Assembly (NCBI GenBank): GCA_947627675.1
Contig: CANQWY010000004.1
Location: forward strand, 1-59,056
Length of the DNA stretch: 59,056 bases
DNA from: an uncultured Bacilli bacterium
GTDB lineage: Bacteria; Bacillota_I; Bacilli_A; RF39; UBA660
Direction: 5' to 3'
Each line of letters starts with the position of its first letter. Position 1 is the stretch's first letter. The notes below the pieces were generated by a model that saw nothing but the letters and a program-made list of their open reading frames with translations, did not search any database and was not told the origin of the DNA. The position numbers and the translations under genes are program-made. Positions 10,520-22,218 of the stretch are shown one piece after another.

Positions 10520-11398
10520 ATGAATAAGGTTAAAAATAGAAATATAAGAATGATAATATCCTTTTTAATGATAACAATAGGTGTATTAACAGCAAGCTTT
10601 GCTCTTGAGTGCTTTTTAATACCCAATACAATTTTAGATGGTGGTATTACAGGTATATCAATTATTTTGTCAAAGATATCAATTTTTCCAATTAGTTTTC
10701 TTATAATATTATTAAATATACCATTTATATATGTGGGATATAAAAATATGGGAAAAAATTTTTTAATAAAAGCAGTATACAGCATGATAATATATTCAGT
10801 AAGTCTTCATATGTTTAATAATATAACTCCTATAACTAATCAAATGTTACTTGCAACTGTTTATGGAGGAATTTTATTAGGCGTAGGAACTGGTTTAGTA
10901 ATTCGCTTTGGCGGTTGTTTAGATGGTACTGAGTCTATTGCGATTGTAATAAGTAAGCAATTTCCAATATCTGTAGGACAAATAATTCTTTTAATAAACT
11001 TATTAATTTACTCTGTAGCAGGTATTATTTTTGGAATAGATAGAGCTTTATATTCGTTACTTACATATTTTATAACATTTAAAGTAATAGATTTCGTCTC
11101 AGAAGGTTTAGAACAAGCTAAAGCTGCCTTAATAATTACAGAACATGGTAATAATATATCTAAAGAAATATATAAACGCCTTGGAAGAACAACTACTAAA
11201 ATAGAGGGCGAAGGTCTAATATCAGGAAATAAAGAAGTTCTATATTGTGTTATGACTAGAATAGAGGTACCAGAATTAAGAAGAATTGCAGAAGAAATAG
11301 ACGATTCGGTATTTATTACTATAACTGATATATCAGAAGTGATAGGTAATCATATTAAATCAACTAAAAAAATTCATAAAGTTAATAAAAAAAGATAA
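10520..11398 (+). CDS. YitT family membrane protein (DUF2179)
   Basis: FLIPNTILDGGITGISIILS, GIDRALYSLLTYFITFKVIDFVSEG, C-terminal DUF2179-like domain. Confidence 0.9.
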   Translation: MNKVKNRNIRMIISFLMITIGVLTASFALECFLIPNTILDGGITGISIILSKISIFPISFLIILLNIPFIYVGYKNMGKNFLIKAVYSMIIYSVSLHMFNNITPITNQMLLATVYGGILLGVGTGLVIRFGGCLDGTESIAIVISKQFPISVGQIILLINLLIYSVAGIIFGIDRALYSLLTYFITFKVIDFVSEGLEQAKAALIITEHGNNISKEIYKRLGRTTTKIEGEGLISGNKEVLYCVMTRIEVPELRRIAEEIDDSVFITITDISEVIGNHIKSTKKIHKVNKKR

Positions 11399-11405
11399 TT
11401 TTTTA

Positions 11406-11726
11406 CTATATTAATTCAATTAAATCTTTTCTTTTTTTTAATTCTGGAAAAATATTCATTAAATCAACTAATCTACCTTTAAAGTAATCTTTTTCCTCTA
11501 TACTTTTAGAAATATTACTTATATTAATAAAAAGGACTAAATCTATTACATAGGAATTAACGAGTAATAAAATATTAGAATGTTGATATAAGTTGATATT
11601 ATTATTAATACTTTTTAATCTATCAATTGTATATTTTTTCAAATTAGTATTATTGATAATGGATGCTAGATCATATCCAATATTTAAATCATTTATATTA
11701 TCATTAATAATTTTATTTTTATCCAT
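11406..11726 (-). CDS. hypothetical protein
   Basis: 106-aa ORF. Confidence 0.4.
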   Translation of the reverse strand: MDKNKIINDNINDLNIGYDLASIINNTNLKKYTIDRLKSINNNINLYQHSNILLLVNSYVIDLVLFINISNISKSIEEKDYFKGRLVDLMNIFPELKKRKDLIELI

Positions 11727-11942
11727 AATTCACCTTTCTATATTATAAAATTAGAATATCATACAACTAAAGTACATTCAATAAATTATTTCTTATTACT
11801 GTAAAATTTTGTAAGGTATATAAATTAATTTGTTGATGTACAATAATATAGTATTACTGCTTTGTTAATTTGTTGCAAAAACAACAGATTTTTTAGAAAA
11901 TATAAAATATTATATAAACTGTATAAGATAAGGAGTGATAGT

Positions 11943-14168
11943 ATGAATAAAGCTTGGAACAATTTTGTTGAAGGAAGATGGAATACTGAAATAAATGTCA
12001 AAGATTTTATTGAAAAAAATTATATAGAATATAAAGGTAATGAAGATTTTTTAAAAAATATAAGTAGTAAAACAAAAAAAATATGGGATATATGCTCAGA
12101 TTTATTAAAAAAGGAATTAAAAGTCCATGTTTTAGATATAGACGTTGATCATATGGCTGGTATAAATGCATTTGATGCAGGATATATTGATAGAGAAAAT
12201 GAAGTAATAGTAGGTTTACAAACAGATAAACCACTAAAAAGAATAGTAAATCCGTATGGTGGTATAAGAATGGTATATGATGAACTGAAAGCTTATAATT
12301 ATACACTAAATAAAACTGTGGATAAATATCTTAAAGAATTTAGAAAAACACATAATGATGGGGTTTTTGATGCCTATACTAAAGACATAAAAATTGCTCG
12401 TCATGTAGGTCTTTTAACAGGTTTACCAGATGCTTATGGAAGAGGTAGAATAATTGGTGATTATAGAAGAGTAGCACTTTATGGAATTGATTTTTTAAAA
12501 GAGCAAAAGCAAATTGATTTAGATAATTTAGTTGGAGATATGACAGATCAATTAATAAGACAAAGAGAAGAAGTCTCAATGCAAATTAGAGCACTTGATG
12601 AAATAAAATTGATGGCTGAAAAATATGGTTTTGATATAAGCAAACCTGCCACTAATGCTAAAGAAGCTATTCAATGGACATATTTTGGATATCTTGCAGC
12701 AGTAAAAGAAAATAATGGTGCAGCAATGTCATTAGGAAGAGTAGATGCTTTCTTTGATATATATATAGAAAGAGATTTAAAAAATGGAATTATTACAGAA
12801 GAAGAAATACAAGAATTGATTGATCAGTTTGTTATAAAATTAAGGCTTGTAAGACATTTGAGAACTCCTGATTATGATGAGCTGTTTTCAGGAGATCCTA
12901 CTTGGGTTACCTGTTCAATAGCAGGATGTTATTCGGATAAATCAATGGTTACAAAAACAAGTTACAGAATATTACATACTCTAACAAATCTAGATCCATC
13001 CCCAGAACCAAACATAACAATTTTATGGAGCAATAAACTGCCACAAAACTTTAAAAATTATTGTGCTAAAATGTCAATAAAAACTGATGCAATACAATAT
13101 GAAAATGATGACTTAATGAGACCAATATATGGAAACGATTATGCTATTGCTTGTTGTGTATCCGCAATGAGACTAGGTGTTGATATGCAATTTTTTGGAG
13201 CTAGATGTAACTTGGCAAAATCTCTATTATATTCCTTAAATAGTGGTATTGATGAGGTTGAAAATATTAAAGTCTTAGATGGAATAGAACCGATAAATGA
13301 TATAATATTAGACTATGAAAAGGTAAAGAAAAATTATTTTAAAGTTCTTGAAAAAGTAGCAGAGCTATATTCTAATACTATGAATATAATTCATTACATG
13401 CATGATAAATATGCATATGAAAAAGGGCAGATGGCTTTACACGATACTAATACACATCGATATATGGCATACGGTGTCGCTGGTTTATCAGTAGTTGCTG
13501 ATTCACTTTCTGCAATAAAATATGCCAAAGTAAAACCAATAAGAAATGAAAATAATATTGCAATAGATTTTGAAATAGAAGGAGATTTTCCTAAATATGG
13601 AAATGATGATGATAGAGTTGATGATATAGCAAAAGAAGTATTAGAGACATTCTTTAATTATCTAAAAAAGCATAAAACTTACCGCGATAGTGAACCTACG
13701 ATGTCAGTACTAACAATAACTTCTAATGTTGTTTATGGTGCTAAAACAGGAGCGACTCCAGATGGGCGAAAAAAAGGAGTTGCCTTTGCCCCAGGAGCAA
13801 ATCCAATGCATCAAAGAGATAAAAATGGAGCCTTAGCCTCATTAAATTCAGTTGCTAAATTAGATTATAAATCATGTTGCCGTGACGGTATATCTAATAC
13901 ATTTTCAATAACTCCAGATGCTTTAGGACAAACTGAAGAAGAAAGAGTAACAAATTTAGTAAATATATTAGATGGCTATTTTATCCAAAATGCTCATCAT
14001 ATCAATGTTAATGTTTTAAATAGAGAAACTTTAATAGATGCAATGAATAATCCTGAAAAATATCCATTATTAACAATTAGAGTATCAGGTTATGCAGTAA
14101 GATTTAATAGATTAACTAGAAAACAGCAAGAAGAAGTTATTAATAGAACATTCCATGAGAAGATATAA
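11943..14168 (+). CDS. pflB: formate acetyltransferase (pyruvate formate-lyase)
   Basis: AIACCVSAM catalytic Cys pair, [11 protein letters not shown]-terminal [27 protein letters not shown] glycyl radical; start at 11943 after aaggag preferred to 11862. Confidence 0.97.
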   Translation: MNKAWNNFVEGRWNTEINVKDFIEKNYIEYKGNEDFLKNISSKTKKIWDICSDLLKKELKVHVLDIDVDHMAGINAFDAGYIDRENEVIVGLQTDKPLKRIVNPYGGIRMVYDELKAYNYTLNKTVDKYLKEFRKTHNDGVFDAYTKDIKIARHVGLLTGLPDAYGRGRIIGDYRRVALYGIDFLKEQKQIDLDNLVGDMTDQLIRQREEVSMQIRALDEIKLMAEKYGFDISKPATNAKEAIQWTYFGYLAAVKENNGAAMSLGRVDAFFDIYIERDLKNGIITEEEIQELIDQFVIKLRLVRHLRTPDYDELFSGDPTWVTCSIAGCYSDKSMVTKTSYRILHTLTNLDPSPEPNITILWSNKLPQNFKNYCAKMSIKTDAIQYENDDLMRPIYGNDYAIACCVSAMRLGVDMQFFGARCNLAKSLLYSLNSGIDEVENIKVLDGIEPINDIILDYEKVKKNYFKVLEKVAELYSNTMNIIHYMHDKYAYEKGQMALHDTNTHRYMAYGVAGLSVVADSLSAIKYAKVKPIRNENNIAIDFEIEGDFPKYGNDDDRVDDIAKEVLETFFNYLKKHKTYRDSEPTMSVLTITSNVVYGAKTGATPDGRKKGVAFAPGANPMHQRDKNGALASLNSVAKLDYKSCCRDGISNTFSITPDALGQTEEERVTNLVNILDGYFIQNAHHINVNVLNRETLIDAMNNPEKYPLLTIRVSGYAVRFNRLTRKQQEEVINRTFHEKI

Positions 14169-14889
14169 TATGATTAAAGGTAGCATTAATTCAATAGAAA
14201 GTCTTGGTCTTGTAGATGGCCCTGGAATAAGAACAGTTGTGTTTTTAAATGGTTGTTCATTAAGATGTAAATATTGTCATAATCCAGAAATGTGGCAAAA
14301 AAAAGATTTTAATATTACTCCAAAAGAATTAGTAGAAAAAATAAAAAGATTTAAGCCGTATTATAAAAGTACTGGTGGAGTTACTTTTTCTGGAGGCGAG
14401 CCACTCCTTCAACCTGAATTTCTAATTGAGACAGCTCGTCTTTTAAAAAAAGAAAACATCAATATTGCTATTGATACTGCAGGAGTTGGGAATGGAGACT
14501 ATAGTGAAATATTAAAATTAGTTGATTTAGTAATTTTAGATATAAAACATACTGATAATAATAAATATAAGATATTAACAGGAAAAAATATTGACTTAGT
14601 AGAAAATTTCATATCTGAATTAAACAAAAGTAATAAAAAAGTATGGATAAGGCAAGTAATTATTCCTGATTTCAATGATAATATTGATTATATTGAATCA
14701 TTAGTGAAATATTTAAAAAAAATTAAAAATATAGAGAGAGTAGATTTTTTGCCCTATCATAGATTGGGAAGAGAAAAATATATTTCACTAAAAATACCAT
14801 ATCCATATGAAGAGAAAAAGGATATGGATAAAAATAAATGTAATGAATTATACCAAATTTTTTTAGAAAAACAAAAAAGTTCAAAATGA
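14155..14889 (+). CDS. pflA: pyruvate formate-lyase activating enzyme (radical SAM); true start may be 14170
   Basis: [41 protein letters not shown]. Confidence 0.95.
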   Translation: MRRYNMIKGSINSIESLGLVDGPGIRTVVFLNGCSLRCKYCHNPEMWQKKDFNITPKELVEKIKRFKPYYKSTGGVTFSGGEPLLQPEFLIETARLLKKENINIAIDTAGVGNGDYSEILKLVDLVILDIKHTDNNKYKILTGKNIDLVENFISELNKSNKKVWIRQVIIPDFNDNIDYIESLVKYLKKIKNIERVDFLPYHRLGREKYISLKIPYPYEEKKDMDKNKCNELYQIFLEKQKSSK

Positions 14890-14897
14890 ACTTTTTT
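14873..14897. terminator. bidirectional terminator between pflA and convergent gene
   Basis: AAAAAAGTTC-aaaat-GAACTTTTTT. Confidence 0.7.
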
Positions 14898-15594
14898 AAT
14901 TTAACCATTTTTCTATATAGTAACCAATATCAGATAAAATCATAATTTTAAAATTACATTTCATAAAATAGTTTTTATAATCAAAATATTGTCTTTTACT
15001 AATAACAAGGTTCTTAATATTTAAATTATTTACACCATCAAAATTTTCAACTATACAATTACTGACATCTAAAGAAATTAAATTTAATGAAGAAAATTGT
15101 TTAATATCAGAAATTAAAATATTAGATAAATATATTCTTTTTATATTAATAATTTTATTGATATATGAGATATTAAATTTTTTACATTTATAAATTTTTA
15201 TACTTTTGATATTAGTTAATTTATTAAGATTTTCTACATTTTTACTAAATGTACAATTTCTAAATATAATATTTTCTAAACATACAATTTGAGAAATTAT
15301 ATTGATGGAGTTATTAGTTACTAAGGTATTACAAATTTCTAAATATTTTAAATTTTTAAATTGTTTTAAATCTTGAAAAGAAATTATTTGTCTTTTTCCA
15401 TCAAAATCTTTACCATCTATTGTAAGAGATTCAACTAATAATAAATCACTAATTAATATATCGTCTATCTTCTTTGAAAAAGCATCAACTAAAAAATCTT
15501 TAATAGAATCTGTTATTATTTGCAAATTACCACATTCTTTCACATCACTTATATTATACACGTTAATAGAAAGGAAATAAATTAATTTATGCAA
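14896..15594 (-). CDS. leucine-rich-repeat-like hypothetical protein
   Basis: repeated 'L..LKYLEICN', 'LENIIFRNC', 'IKSIKIYKC', 'IKRIYLSNI', 'LISLDVSNC' units. Confidence 0.55.
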   Translation of the reverse strand: MHKLIYFLSINVYNISDVKECGNLQIITDSIKDFLVDAFSKKIDDILISDLLLVESLTIDGKDFDGKRQIISFQDLKQFKNLKYLEICNTLVTNNSINIISQIVCLENIIFRNCTFSKNVENLNKLTNIKSIKIYKCKKFNISYINKIINIKRIYLSNILISDIKQFSSLNLISLDVSNCIVENFDGVNNLNIKNLVISKRQYFDYKNYFMKCNFKIMILSDIGYYIEKWLN

Positions 15595-15796
15595 AAGAAT
15601 GTAAAGTTATGTTAAATTATAATGAAATATATTTAAATAATTATTTTGTTTGTAAGAATTAAGTTTAATAATATTTTAAAGAATAAATTATTAGATTTAA
15701 TAAGATATTTTTTAATAATTTTATAACTAGAATTTATATATAATATATTAAAGTTATTTAGTTTAATATGCAAATATAAAAAATATAACTTTTTAA

Positions 15797-17593
15797 TTAT
15801 ATAATAATTTTAATATTATACTCTTCAATCCACAAATCAAATTGATATAGATAGGCAATTAATTGTGGTTTTGTCATTAACTGTCCAAACCATGGCAATA
15901 AGTCATCAGTATTGTCACTTAATAATTTATTTATTTCATCAATATTAAATATTTTATATAGATAACTATTTTTGTTTTCAAGTCTTTTTTTAAGTAATTT
16001 TGTAACTTCATTTAAGAAATATGGATGATGAGTTTTAGGATATGGATTTTTTTTCCTATATAGTACATCATTTGGAATTATATCTTTAAAAGCTTCTCTT
16101 AATAAATATTTTTCAGTGTTATCATGATATTTATATGAAAATGGTATATTCCATAAATATTCGATTAATTTTGTATCAGCAAATGGTACTCTTGCTTCAA
16201 TAGTCGCACCCATTGTCATTCTATCTTTACGATCAAGAAGAGTAGTCATAAAGTGGGTCATATTAACATAAAATAATTTTTTATATTTATCTTTTCTATC
16301 TTTCCAAGATAATTCTTTAATCATTTTATTATATTCTTTTCTTATTATTTTTTCTAAATTGATATTGATGTTTTTATTAAGTAATTTTTGACGATATTCT
16401 AAATTATTAATCCAAGGGAAATATTTTTTATCATTTAATTCCTCTCGATAAAACCAAGGATATCCCCCAAATATTTCATCAGCACATTCTCCACTTAATA
16501 TAACTTTATATTCTTTAGATATTTGTTTAGAAAACCATAAGAGTGATGATTCTATATCAGTCATACCAGGATATTCTCTTGCTTCTAAACATTCTTTTAA
16601 TAAAGTTACAACATTTTCTTGAGTAATTACTTTGTAGTGGTGATTTGTATGATAAGTTTTACTCATTAAGTCAATATAATGTTCATCTAATGAAACAGTA
16701 AAATCAGTTTTTTTAAAATATTTATCATTATCCTCATAATCGATAGAATATGTTGTTAATTGCGTATCCATATTTTGAGCTACTACAGCTGATATAATAC
16801 TGGAATCTAGTCCGCCACTTAATAATGTTGCAATAGGAACATCTGATACCATCTGGTTCTTTATTGAATTAGTCAGCAAATTCTTTACTTTATATTTAGC
16901 TTCATCAAAACTATCATTACATTTTTTACTCTTTAAATTCCAATATCTTTTAATTTTAATTTTACCATTTTTATATTTTAAATAGTGAGCTGGACGAAGC
17001 TCATATATATCTTTAAATATACCACTACCAACTTTTTTTGAAGGTCCTAAGGCTAATATTTCAGCAAGTTCTTTTTTAGTTAAAATAGGCTCAATAACTT
17101 TACTTTCTAAAATAGGTTTAATCATTGAAGAAAAGATAAAATTCTGTTTCTTATGACAGTAGTATAATGGTTTTATTCCGAAACGGTCGCGTCCTAAAAA
17201 AATTTCTTTACTTTTTTTATTGTATATTCCAAAGGCGTATATTCCTTCTAATTTTTTCAATATGTTTTCTTTGTAGTAAACATATCCTTTTAACAAAATT
17301 TCAGTATCACTTGCCGTGTTAAATTTAAAACCTTTTTGAATTAAATCCTTTTTTATCTCATCAGAATTATATAATTCCCCATTATAAACTATTATATAGT
17401 CCTCATACTCCATCGGCTGATTTCCATTTTCTAAATCAATAATCGCTAGTCTTTTATGCCCTAATAATAAATGATCACTAAAATAATATCCAGTATGATC
17501 CTTTCCACGGCAGGACATTAAGTTAAGCATATCTTTAAATTTATTTTGCTCAAGTTTTTCTTTTTGGTTGCTCCACCCAAGTATTGAACACAT
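15797..17593 (-). CDS. asnB: asparagine synthase (glutamine-hydrolysing)
   Basis: MCSILGW (Cys2 nucleophile), RGKDHTGYY, HKRLAIIDLENGNQPM, LLSGGLDSSIISA, LSGECADEIFGGYPWF; ORF-track start at 17722 is too long. Confidence 0.93.
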   Translation of the reverse strand: MCSILGWSNQKEKLEQNKFKDMLNLMSCRGKDHTGYYFSDHLLLGHKRLAIIDLENGNQPMEYEDYIIVYNGELYNSDEIKKDLIQKGFKFNTASDTEILLKGYVYYKENILKKLEGIYAFGIYNKKSKEIFLGRDRFGIKPLYYCHKKQNFIFSSMIKPILESKVIEPILTKKELAEILALGPSKKVGSGIFKDIYELRPAHYLKYKNGKIKIKRYWNLKSKKCNDSFDEAKYKVKNLLTNSIKNQMVSDVPIATLLSGGLDSSIISAVVAQNMDTQLTTYSIDYEDNDKYFKKTDFTVSLDEHYIDLMSKTYHTNHHYKVITQENVVTLLKECLEAREYPGMTDIESSLLWFSKQISKEYKVILSGECADEIFGGYPWFYREELNDKKYFPWINNLEYRQKLLNKNININLEKIIRKEYNKMIKELSWKDRKDKYKKLFYVNMTHFMTTLLDRKDRMTMGATIEARVPFADTKLIEYLWNIPFSYKYHDNTEKYLLREAFKDIIPNDVLYRKKNPYPKTHHPYFLNEVTKLLKKRLENKNSYLYKIFNIDEINKLLSDNTDDLLPWFGQLMTKPQLIAYLYQFDLWIEEYNIKIII

Positions 17594-17683
17594 ATTATCA
17601 CCCGATAATATTTTATGAATATAAGAAAAAAGAGTCACAAAAAGTTTAATAGTTAATATGATATAGATGAATGGAGGATTTTT

Positions 17684-18400
17684 ATGCATGTATTGCTTTG
17701 GGGACAAGATCCTAGATATCAAGCATTAAGTAAAGAACTAGGAAAGAAATATAGTCTTGATATGGCTTGTGACTTAAATATAGATATAAAAAAATATGAT
17801 ATTATTATTTTACCAATGAAAGGGGTTAATGATAATAAATTTTTAGAATTATTAAAAGAGAGTAAGGAAACTGTTACTATATATACTGGCATAATAGGAA
17901 ATTTAAAACAAGTTAATCGCAATGTAGTTAGTTTTTTAGATGATGAAGAGATAAGAAGTAAAAATGATGATATAACTGTTGCAGGAATTATTGATTATTT
18001 AAAAAAGTTTGATTATCAAAAAATATGTATATTAGGTTTTGGGCATATAGGTCGTAAACTTTATAATAAATTAAATGATAAAGATGTTATGGTAGGGATA
18101 ATTTTAGATAGTGATAAGAAAGAATTAGGAGAAAATAGTTTTTATACAACTGACACTGAAAAGATGATAAATAATTTTAGTGAGGCAGATATAATTATCA
18201 ATACAGTTCCACTAAATATTATAGATAGTAAAATAGCTGAAAATCTACATACACCTATTTTAGATATTGCTTCTTATCCACATGGAATTGATAATGCTAT
18301 AGTAAGTAAAAATAAATTAGATTACTATTTATACTTAGGTATTCCAGGAAAATATGATCCTGAAACAGCTGGGAAAATCCTTTTAAAAAAATTTTTATGA
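17684..18400 (+). CDS. dpaA: dipicolinate synthase subunit A
   Basis: LGFGHIGRKLYNKL Rossmann motif, DPRYQALSKEL N-terminus, ASYPHGID; followed directly by dpaB. Confidence 0.88.
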   Translation: MHVLLWGQDPRYQALSKELGKKYSLDMACDLNIDIKKYDIIILPMKGVNDNKFLELLKESKETVTIYTGIIGNLKQVNRNVVSFLDDEEIRSKNDDITVAGIIDYLKKFDYQKICILGFGHIGRKLYNKLNDKDVMVGIILDSDKKELGENSFYTTDTEKMINNFSEADIIINTVPLNIIDSKIAENLHTPILDIASYPHGIDNAIVSKNKLDYYLYLGIPGKYDPETAGKILLKKFL

Positions 18401-18408
18401 GGTGAAAT

Positions 18409-18996
18409 GTGAAAATTGGTTTTGGAATAACGTCATCTTTTTGTACGTTTGATAAGATATTAATTTATTTATGTCAATTAAAAGATTTAGGGTATGATAT
18501 ATATCCTGTTGTATCTCCTAATATTATTGGTAGTGAAACAAGATTTGGTAAAGGTAATGATTTTATTGATAAAGTCGAAAAAATTACTGAAAAGAAAGTT
18601 ATTAAAGATATTATAGGTGCTGAGACTTTTGGTCCAAAAAATAAAATGGATTTAATGGTAGTAATGCCTGCTACTGGTAATTTTCTAGCAAAAATGGCTA
18701 ATGGAATTACTGATAATCCAGTAAATTTAGCAGTAAAAGCTACTCTTAGAAATCAAAGTCCTATTGTTATTGCTGTTTCAACTAATGATGGTTTAGGATT
18801 AAATGGTGAAAATATAATGAAGTTATATAATAATAAAAATGTTTATTTTGTACCATTTGGTCAAGATGATTATGAAAATAAACCTAACTCTTTAATTGCT
18901 CATTATGATTTGATTGTTCCTACTATAGAAGAGGCTTTACAAAGTAAACAAATACAACCTGTTTTAAAAGAATATGTTAAAGTAAAGAAAATATAA
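18409..18996 (+). CDS. dpaB: dipicolinate synthase subunit B (flavoprotein-like); GTG start
   Basis: GFGITSSFCTFDK, DLMVVMPATGNFLAKMANGITDNPVNLAVKATLRNQSPIVIAVSTNDGLG. Confidence 0.92.
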   Translation: MKIGFGITSSFCTFDKILIYLCQLKDLGYDIYPVVSPNIIGSETRFGKGNDFIDKVEKITEKKVIKDIIGAETFGPKNKMDLMVVMPATGNFLAKMANGITDNPVNLAVKATLRNQSPIVIAVSTNDGLGLNGENIMKLYNNKNVYFVPFGQDDYENKPNSLIAHYDLIVPTIEEALQSKQIQPVLKEYVKVKKI

Positions 18997-19289
18997 GCAA
19001 ATAAATAAGAAAATATTTATTTGTTTTTTTAATTAAGAAAATAAAGTTAATGTTTATTACAATTGCTATAAGTAAGATATTAAATTAATCTATGTATTTT
19101 TTCTATATTTTTAGTCTAATATTTAATGATAAAATTATACTAGAAAAAATAAGTAAAATTATTATATTTATCTGTTTTTTATAATTTTTTTGCCATAATA
19201 GTTATAGATATTTAAAATTTTTTCGACAAATTTCCAGTATATTTTTATTTATATAATCCAAACTTATAAATGGAAAGGAGAAAAAATAT

Positions 19290-20045
19290 ATGATTAAAAA
19301 TTATAAGAAATATTTTTTTGTATTGTTATTAACATTAGTAATGATTCCGGTTTTAAATGTAAATGCATCCTCAACTGTTACAGTTCATGATCAAACAGAG
19401 TTAAAAGAAGCTTTAAAAAATACAAATGTTGGTACTATCATATTAGCAAACGACATTGAAACAACAGAAAAAATAAATATTACTCGAGAAGTTACAATTG
19501 ATGGAAATTCTCATACAATGAAGTATGTTGGAACCTTTGATTCTAGAGGGAGCAAAGATAATACAATATGGGCCGGTATTTATATTCTACAAGTTTATAA
19601 AACATCAGCAACTATTAAAAATATTAAATTAACTGGAGGAAATGCTGGTTTACTTATTAATGGTTCTACTGTTAAATTAGAAGGTACTATCGATGTTTCT
19701 AACAATGGTTTTGGTGGAATAGAGCTTTCTCAAGGAAAAGGAGTTAATATAGTTTCTCATTTAAAATTAGATAATAATACCAAAATTATTAATACAACAG
19801 AAACAGCAAATAAACCAACGCTTTGGGTTCCTGCTGATTCTTTAAGTGCTATTCTAGAGATAAGTGGTATTCAAAAATCAATTAGTCCTGGAGATGAACT
19901 TACTTTACAAGAAGCTATGAATTTATTTATAACAGTAGAGAATCCTGAAACAAATGATTCAATTATATTATTTTTATTTCTTAGTATGATAGGAATATTT
20001 ACTTTTGGATATGCTATTCGTAAATTAATAATTACTGAGATATAA
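19290..20045 (+). CDS. secreted beta-helix-like surface protein with NPETND sorting signal
   Basis: signal peptide ending VNASS; VTIDGNSHTM.. repeats; C-terminus NPETND + hydrophobic segment + RK. Confidence 0.7.
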   Translation: MIKNYKKYFFVLLLTLVMIPVLNVNASSTVTVHDQTELKEALKNTNVGTIILANDIETTEKINITREVTIDGNSHTMKYVGTFDSRGSKDNTIWAGIYILQVYKTSATIKNIKLTGGNAGLLINGSTVKLEGTIDVSNNGFGGIELSQGKGVNIVSHLKLDNNTKIINTTETANKPTLWVPADSLSAILEISGIQKSISPGDELTLQEAMNLFITVENPETNDSIILFLFLSMIGIFTFGYAIRKLIITEI

Positions 20046-20056
20046 AAAGGAAATTA

Positions 20057-20866
20057 TTATTTTATAATTTCTTTTTTTATTAGTTTTGCATGTACTACTA
20101 GACGTTTACCATAATTGTTTTTACAAGTCGAAAGAGTTAAAATTTTATCGTTACTATCAACTATAGTTTTAAAATCAAATATACTTCTATTTTTTATAGT
20201 ATTTAAAAAAACTTCATATTCTTTTATACTATTAAAATGTGTTGTTATATAATAGTTTTCTTTAAAAATATAATAGATGCTAAATATTTGAAAAATCATA
20301 TTATTTTCTTTTGTTGATAATTTTATAATATGATTATCGATATTTTGATACCAATTATCTTCTAATGTGAATCTAAGACTGCCAAACATAGTATCATCAA
20401 TTCTGCCATGTCCATAAATAATAGTGTTTTTATTTAATGAATTTAAATTATTTCTAAAATCAGAAAATATCCAGCCTGCTTTATTATAAGTATTATCATA
20501 TGAATGAGTTAGATAATACTCATTATTATTTGTCTGAACAACTGGGTAATCAACATTAGTGCCATTAACTTTAATCCAGGCAACAGTATTTTTGTTTTGT
20601 TTTTCTAAGTTATTAAAATCAATTTGTAAAAAAGATTCGTTTATATGTTTCCAATAATAATCATCCTTATTTTTAGGTGGGTTAATTAGCACATTTTCTT
20701 CTTTTGATACTTTTTCTGAAACCTCTTTTCTTAATAATTTTTCTAAACCTCTTACTTTTTCTTTATCATTTATCCAAGAGTTAATATTTAATAGAGAAAT
20801 ATTAACCATAATTATAGATATTATTATAATGACATGATATTTAATTTTATTAAATTTTATTTTCAT
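20057..20866 (-). CDS. class B-like sortase
   Basis: TVAWIKVNGTNVDYPVVQTNNNEYYLTHSYDNTYNKAGWIFSDFRN, YGHG, TLSTC catalytic Cys. Confidence 0.9.
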   Translation of the reverse strand: MKIKFNKIKYHVIIIISIIMVNISLLNINSWINDKEKVRGLEKLLRKEVSEKVSKEENVLINPPKNKDDYYWKHINESFLQIDFNNLEKQNKNTVAWIKVNGTNVDYPVVQTNNNEYYLTHSYDNTYNKAGWIFSDFRNNLNSLNKNTIIYGHGRIDDTMFGSLRFTLEDNWYQNIDNHIIKLSTKENNMIFQIFSIYYIFKENYYITTHFNSIKEYEVFLNTIKNRSIFDFKTIVDSNDKILTLSTCKNNYGKRLVVHAKLIKKEIIK

Positions 20867-20963
20867 TTTTTCTCCTAATATTTCTTCATTTACTAGTATG
20901 TAAAAAAAAAGTTATTTTATCCTTTTCTAGTGTGTTTACTGAAAATAGTTTAGTAGTTTTAAG

Positions 20964-21399
20964 GTGGTGATTTTTATTATGTTAAGGTATTTAAAATTGT
21001 ATTTAGAAAAATCAAGATCATCATATAGTTATAATAATTTTTTGCTAGATGATATTAATAATAGAACCTTTTACGGTTTTATTGATAAGAAACTTGTTAT
21101 ATCTGATAATAACAGATTTTATATACTACAAAAAAATTATCAATTTACAAAAATGCTTTTATCACTTACAAAAAAATATAGACAAGTTATATAGTGATAT
21201 AATTAACTATTTTATTTCATCTTATGTAATTACAATTAAAAATGAAGATTTATCTAATTATTTATCAGAAGAGCAATTTATATTTTATGATAAATTTCTA
21301 GATAATAATAGATATAATACATATGATTTAAAAAATAATATTCTTATTTGTCATGATGGTAATAATGAAGGGTATATATACAAAAAAATTGTTAAATAA
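20964..21399 (+). pseudogene. hypothetical gene split by a frameshift in a poly-A run
   Basis: frames join at 7-A run near 21170: ...MLLSLTK-K / NIDKLYSDIINYF...; deleting one A fuses both ORFs. Confidence 0.5.
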
Positions 21400-21419
21400 T
21401 ATTTATAAGGGGAGAAAAA

Positions 21420-22154
21420 ATGGATTTATATAATAAAGAATTTTTAATAAACTTAAAAAATATATGGGATTATATGAATATTAATATGCCAATAGAAAAA
21501 TGTGATTTAATAATTGGATGTGGCTGTATGAATATGCAGATACCTATTAAATGTAGTGAACTTCTAAAAGAAGGATATGGTAAAAAAATACTTTTTACAG
21601 GTGGAAAAGGTAAAATTAGTAAAGATTTTTTAGCTATATCAGAAGCTGATAAATTTAAAGAGATTGCTAAGAAAAATAAAATAGCAGATAGGGATATCTT
21701 AATTGAAAATAAATCTACTAATACAGTTGATAATTTTAAATTTGCTAAAGAAATAATTAAAGAAAATAATTTAAAGGTAGAAAAAATTCTTATAGTTCAT
21801 AATGCATATTGTAAAAGACGTACATTAAATTGTGCAAAAACAGTTTTTCCAGATAAACAATTATTTATAACATCTCCTGATACTACTTTTTCCTCATTTA
21901 TAAAAGTATTAAATAATAATCCTCAAAAAATATATAATACAATTTCTTCAATAGTTGGTGATATACAAAGATTAATAGTTTATCCACAATTTGGCTTTCA
22001 AACTAAAGAAGATGTACCTAAAAATATAATAGAATCTTACAATTATTTAAAGAAAAAAGGATATAATAAATTTATTTTAAATAAAGATGATATAGATAAC
22101 TTAATAAAAGAAAATGGTATAATTGTCAAAGGTGATGTTAATTATTTTAATTGA
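21420..22154 (+). CDS. YdcF/ElyC family protein (DUF218)
   Basis: DLIIGCGCMNMQ, ILFTGGKGKIS, ENKSTNTVDNFKFAKEII, HNAYCKRRTL. Confidence 0.85.
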   Translation: MDLYNKEFLINLKNIWDYMNINMPIEKCDLIIGCGCMNMQIPIKCSELLKEGYGKKILFTGGKGKISKDFLAISEADKFKEIAKKNKIADRDILIENKSTNTVDNFKFAKEIIKENNLKVEKILIVHNAYCKRRTLNCAKTVFPDKQLFITSPDTTFSSFIKVLNNNPQKIYNTISSIVGDIQRLIVYPQFGFQTKEDVPKNIIESYNYLKKKGYNKFILNKDDIDNLIKENGIIVKGDVNYFN

Positions 22155-22218
22155 TTCTAATATTTAATACTTCACATATTTTATTTTTTTTTAGAATATC
22201 TTTTATATAGGTGAAGGT

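Noticed and set aside
12007-12579. Reverse-strand ORFs inside pflB (12007-12306, 12379-12579)
   Set aside because: Low-complexity Leu/Tyr/His-rich translations antisense to a clear pflB; no RBS or family
17594-17722. 43-residue N-terminal extension of asnB
   Set aside because: Class II amidotransferases need Cys at position 2; MCSILGW at 17593 is the start
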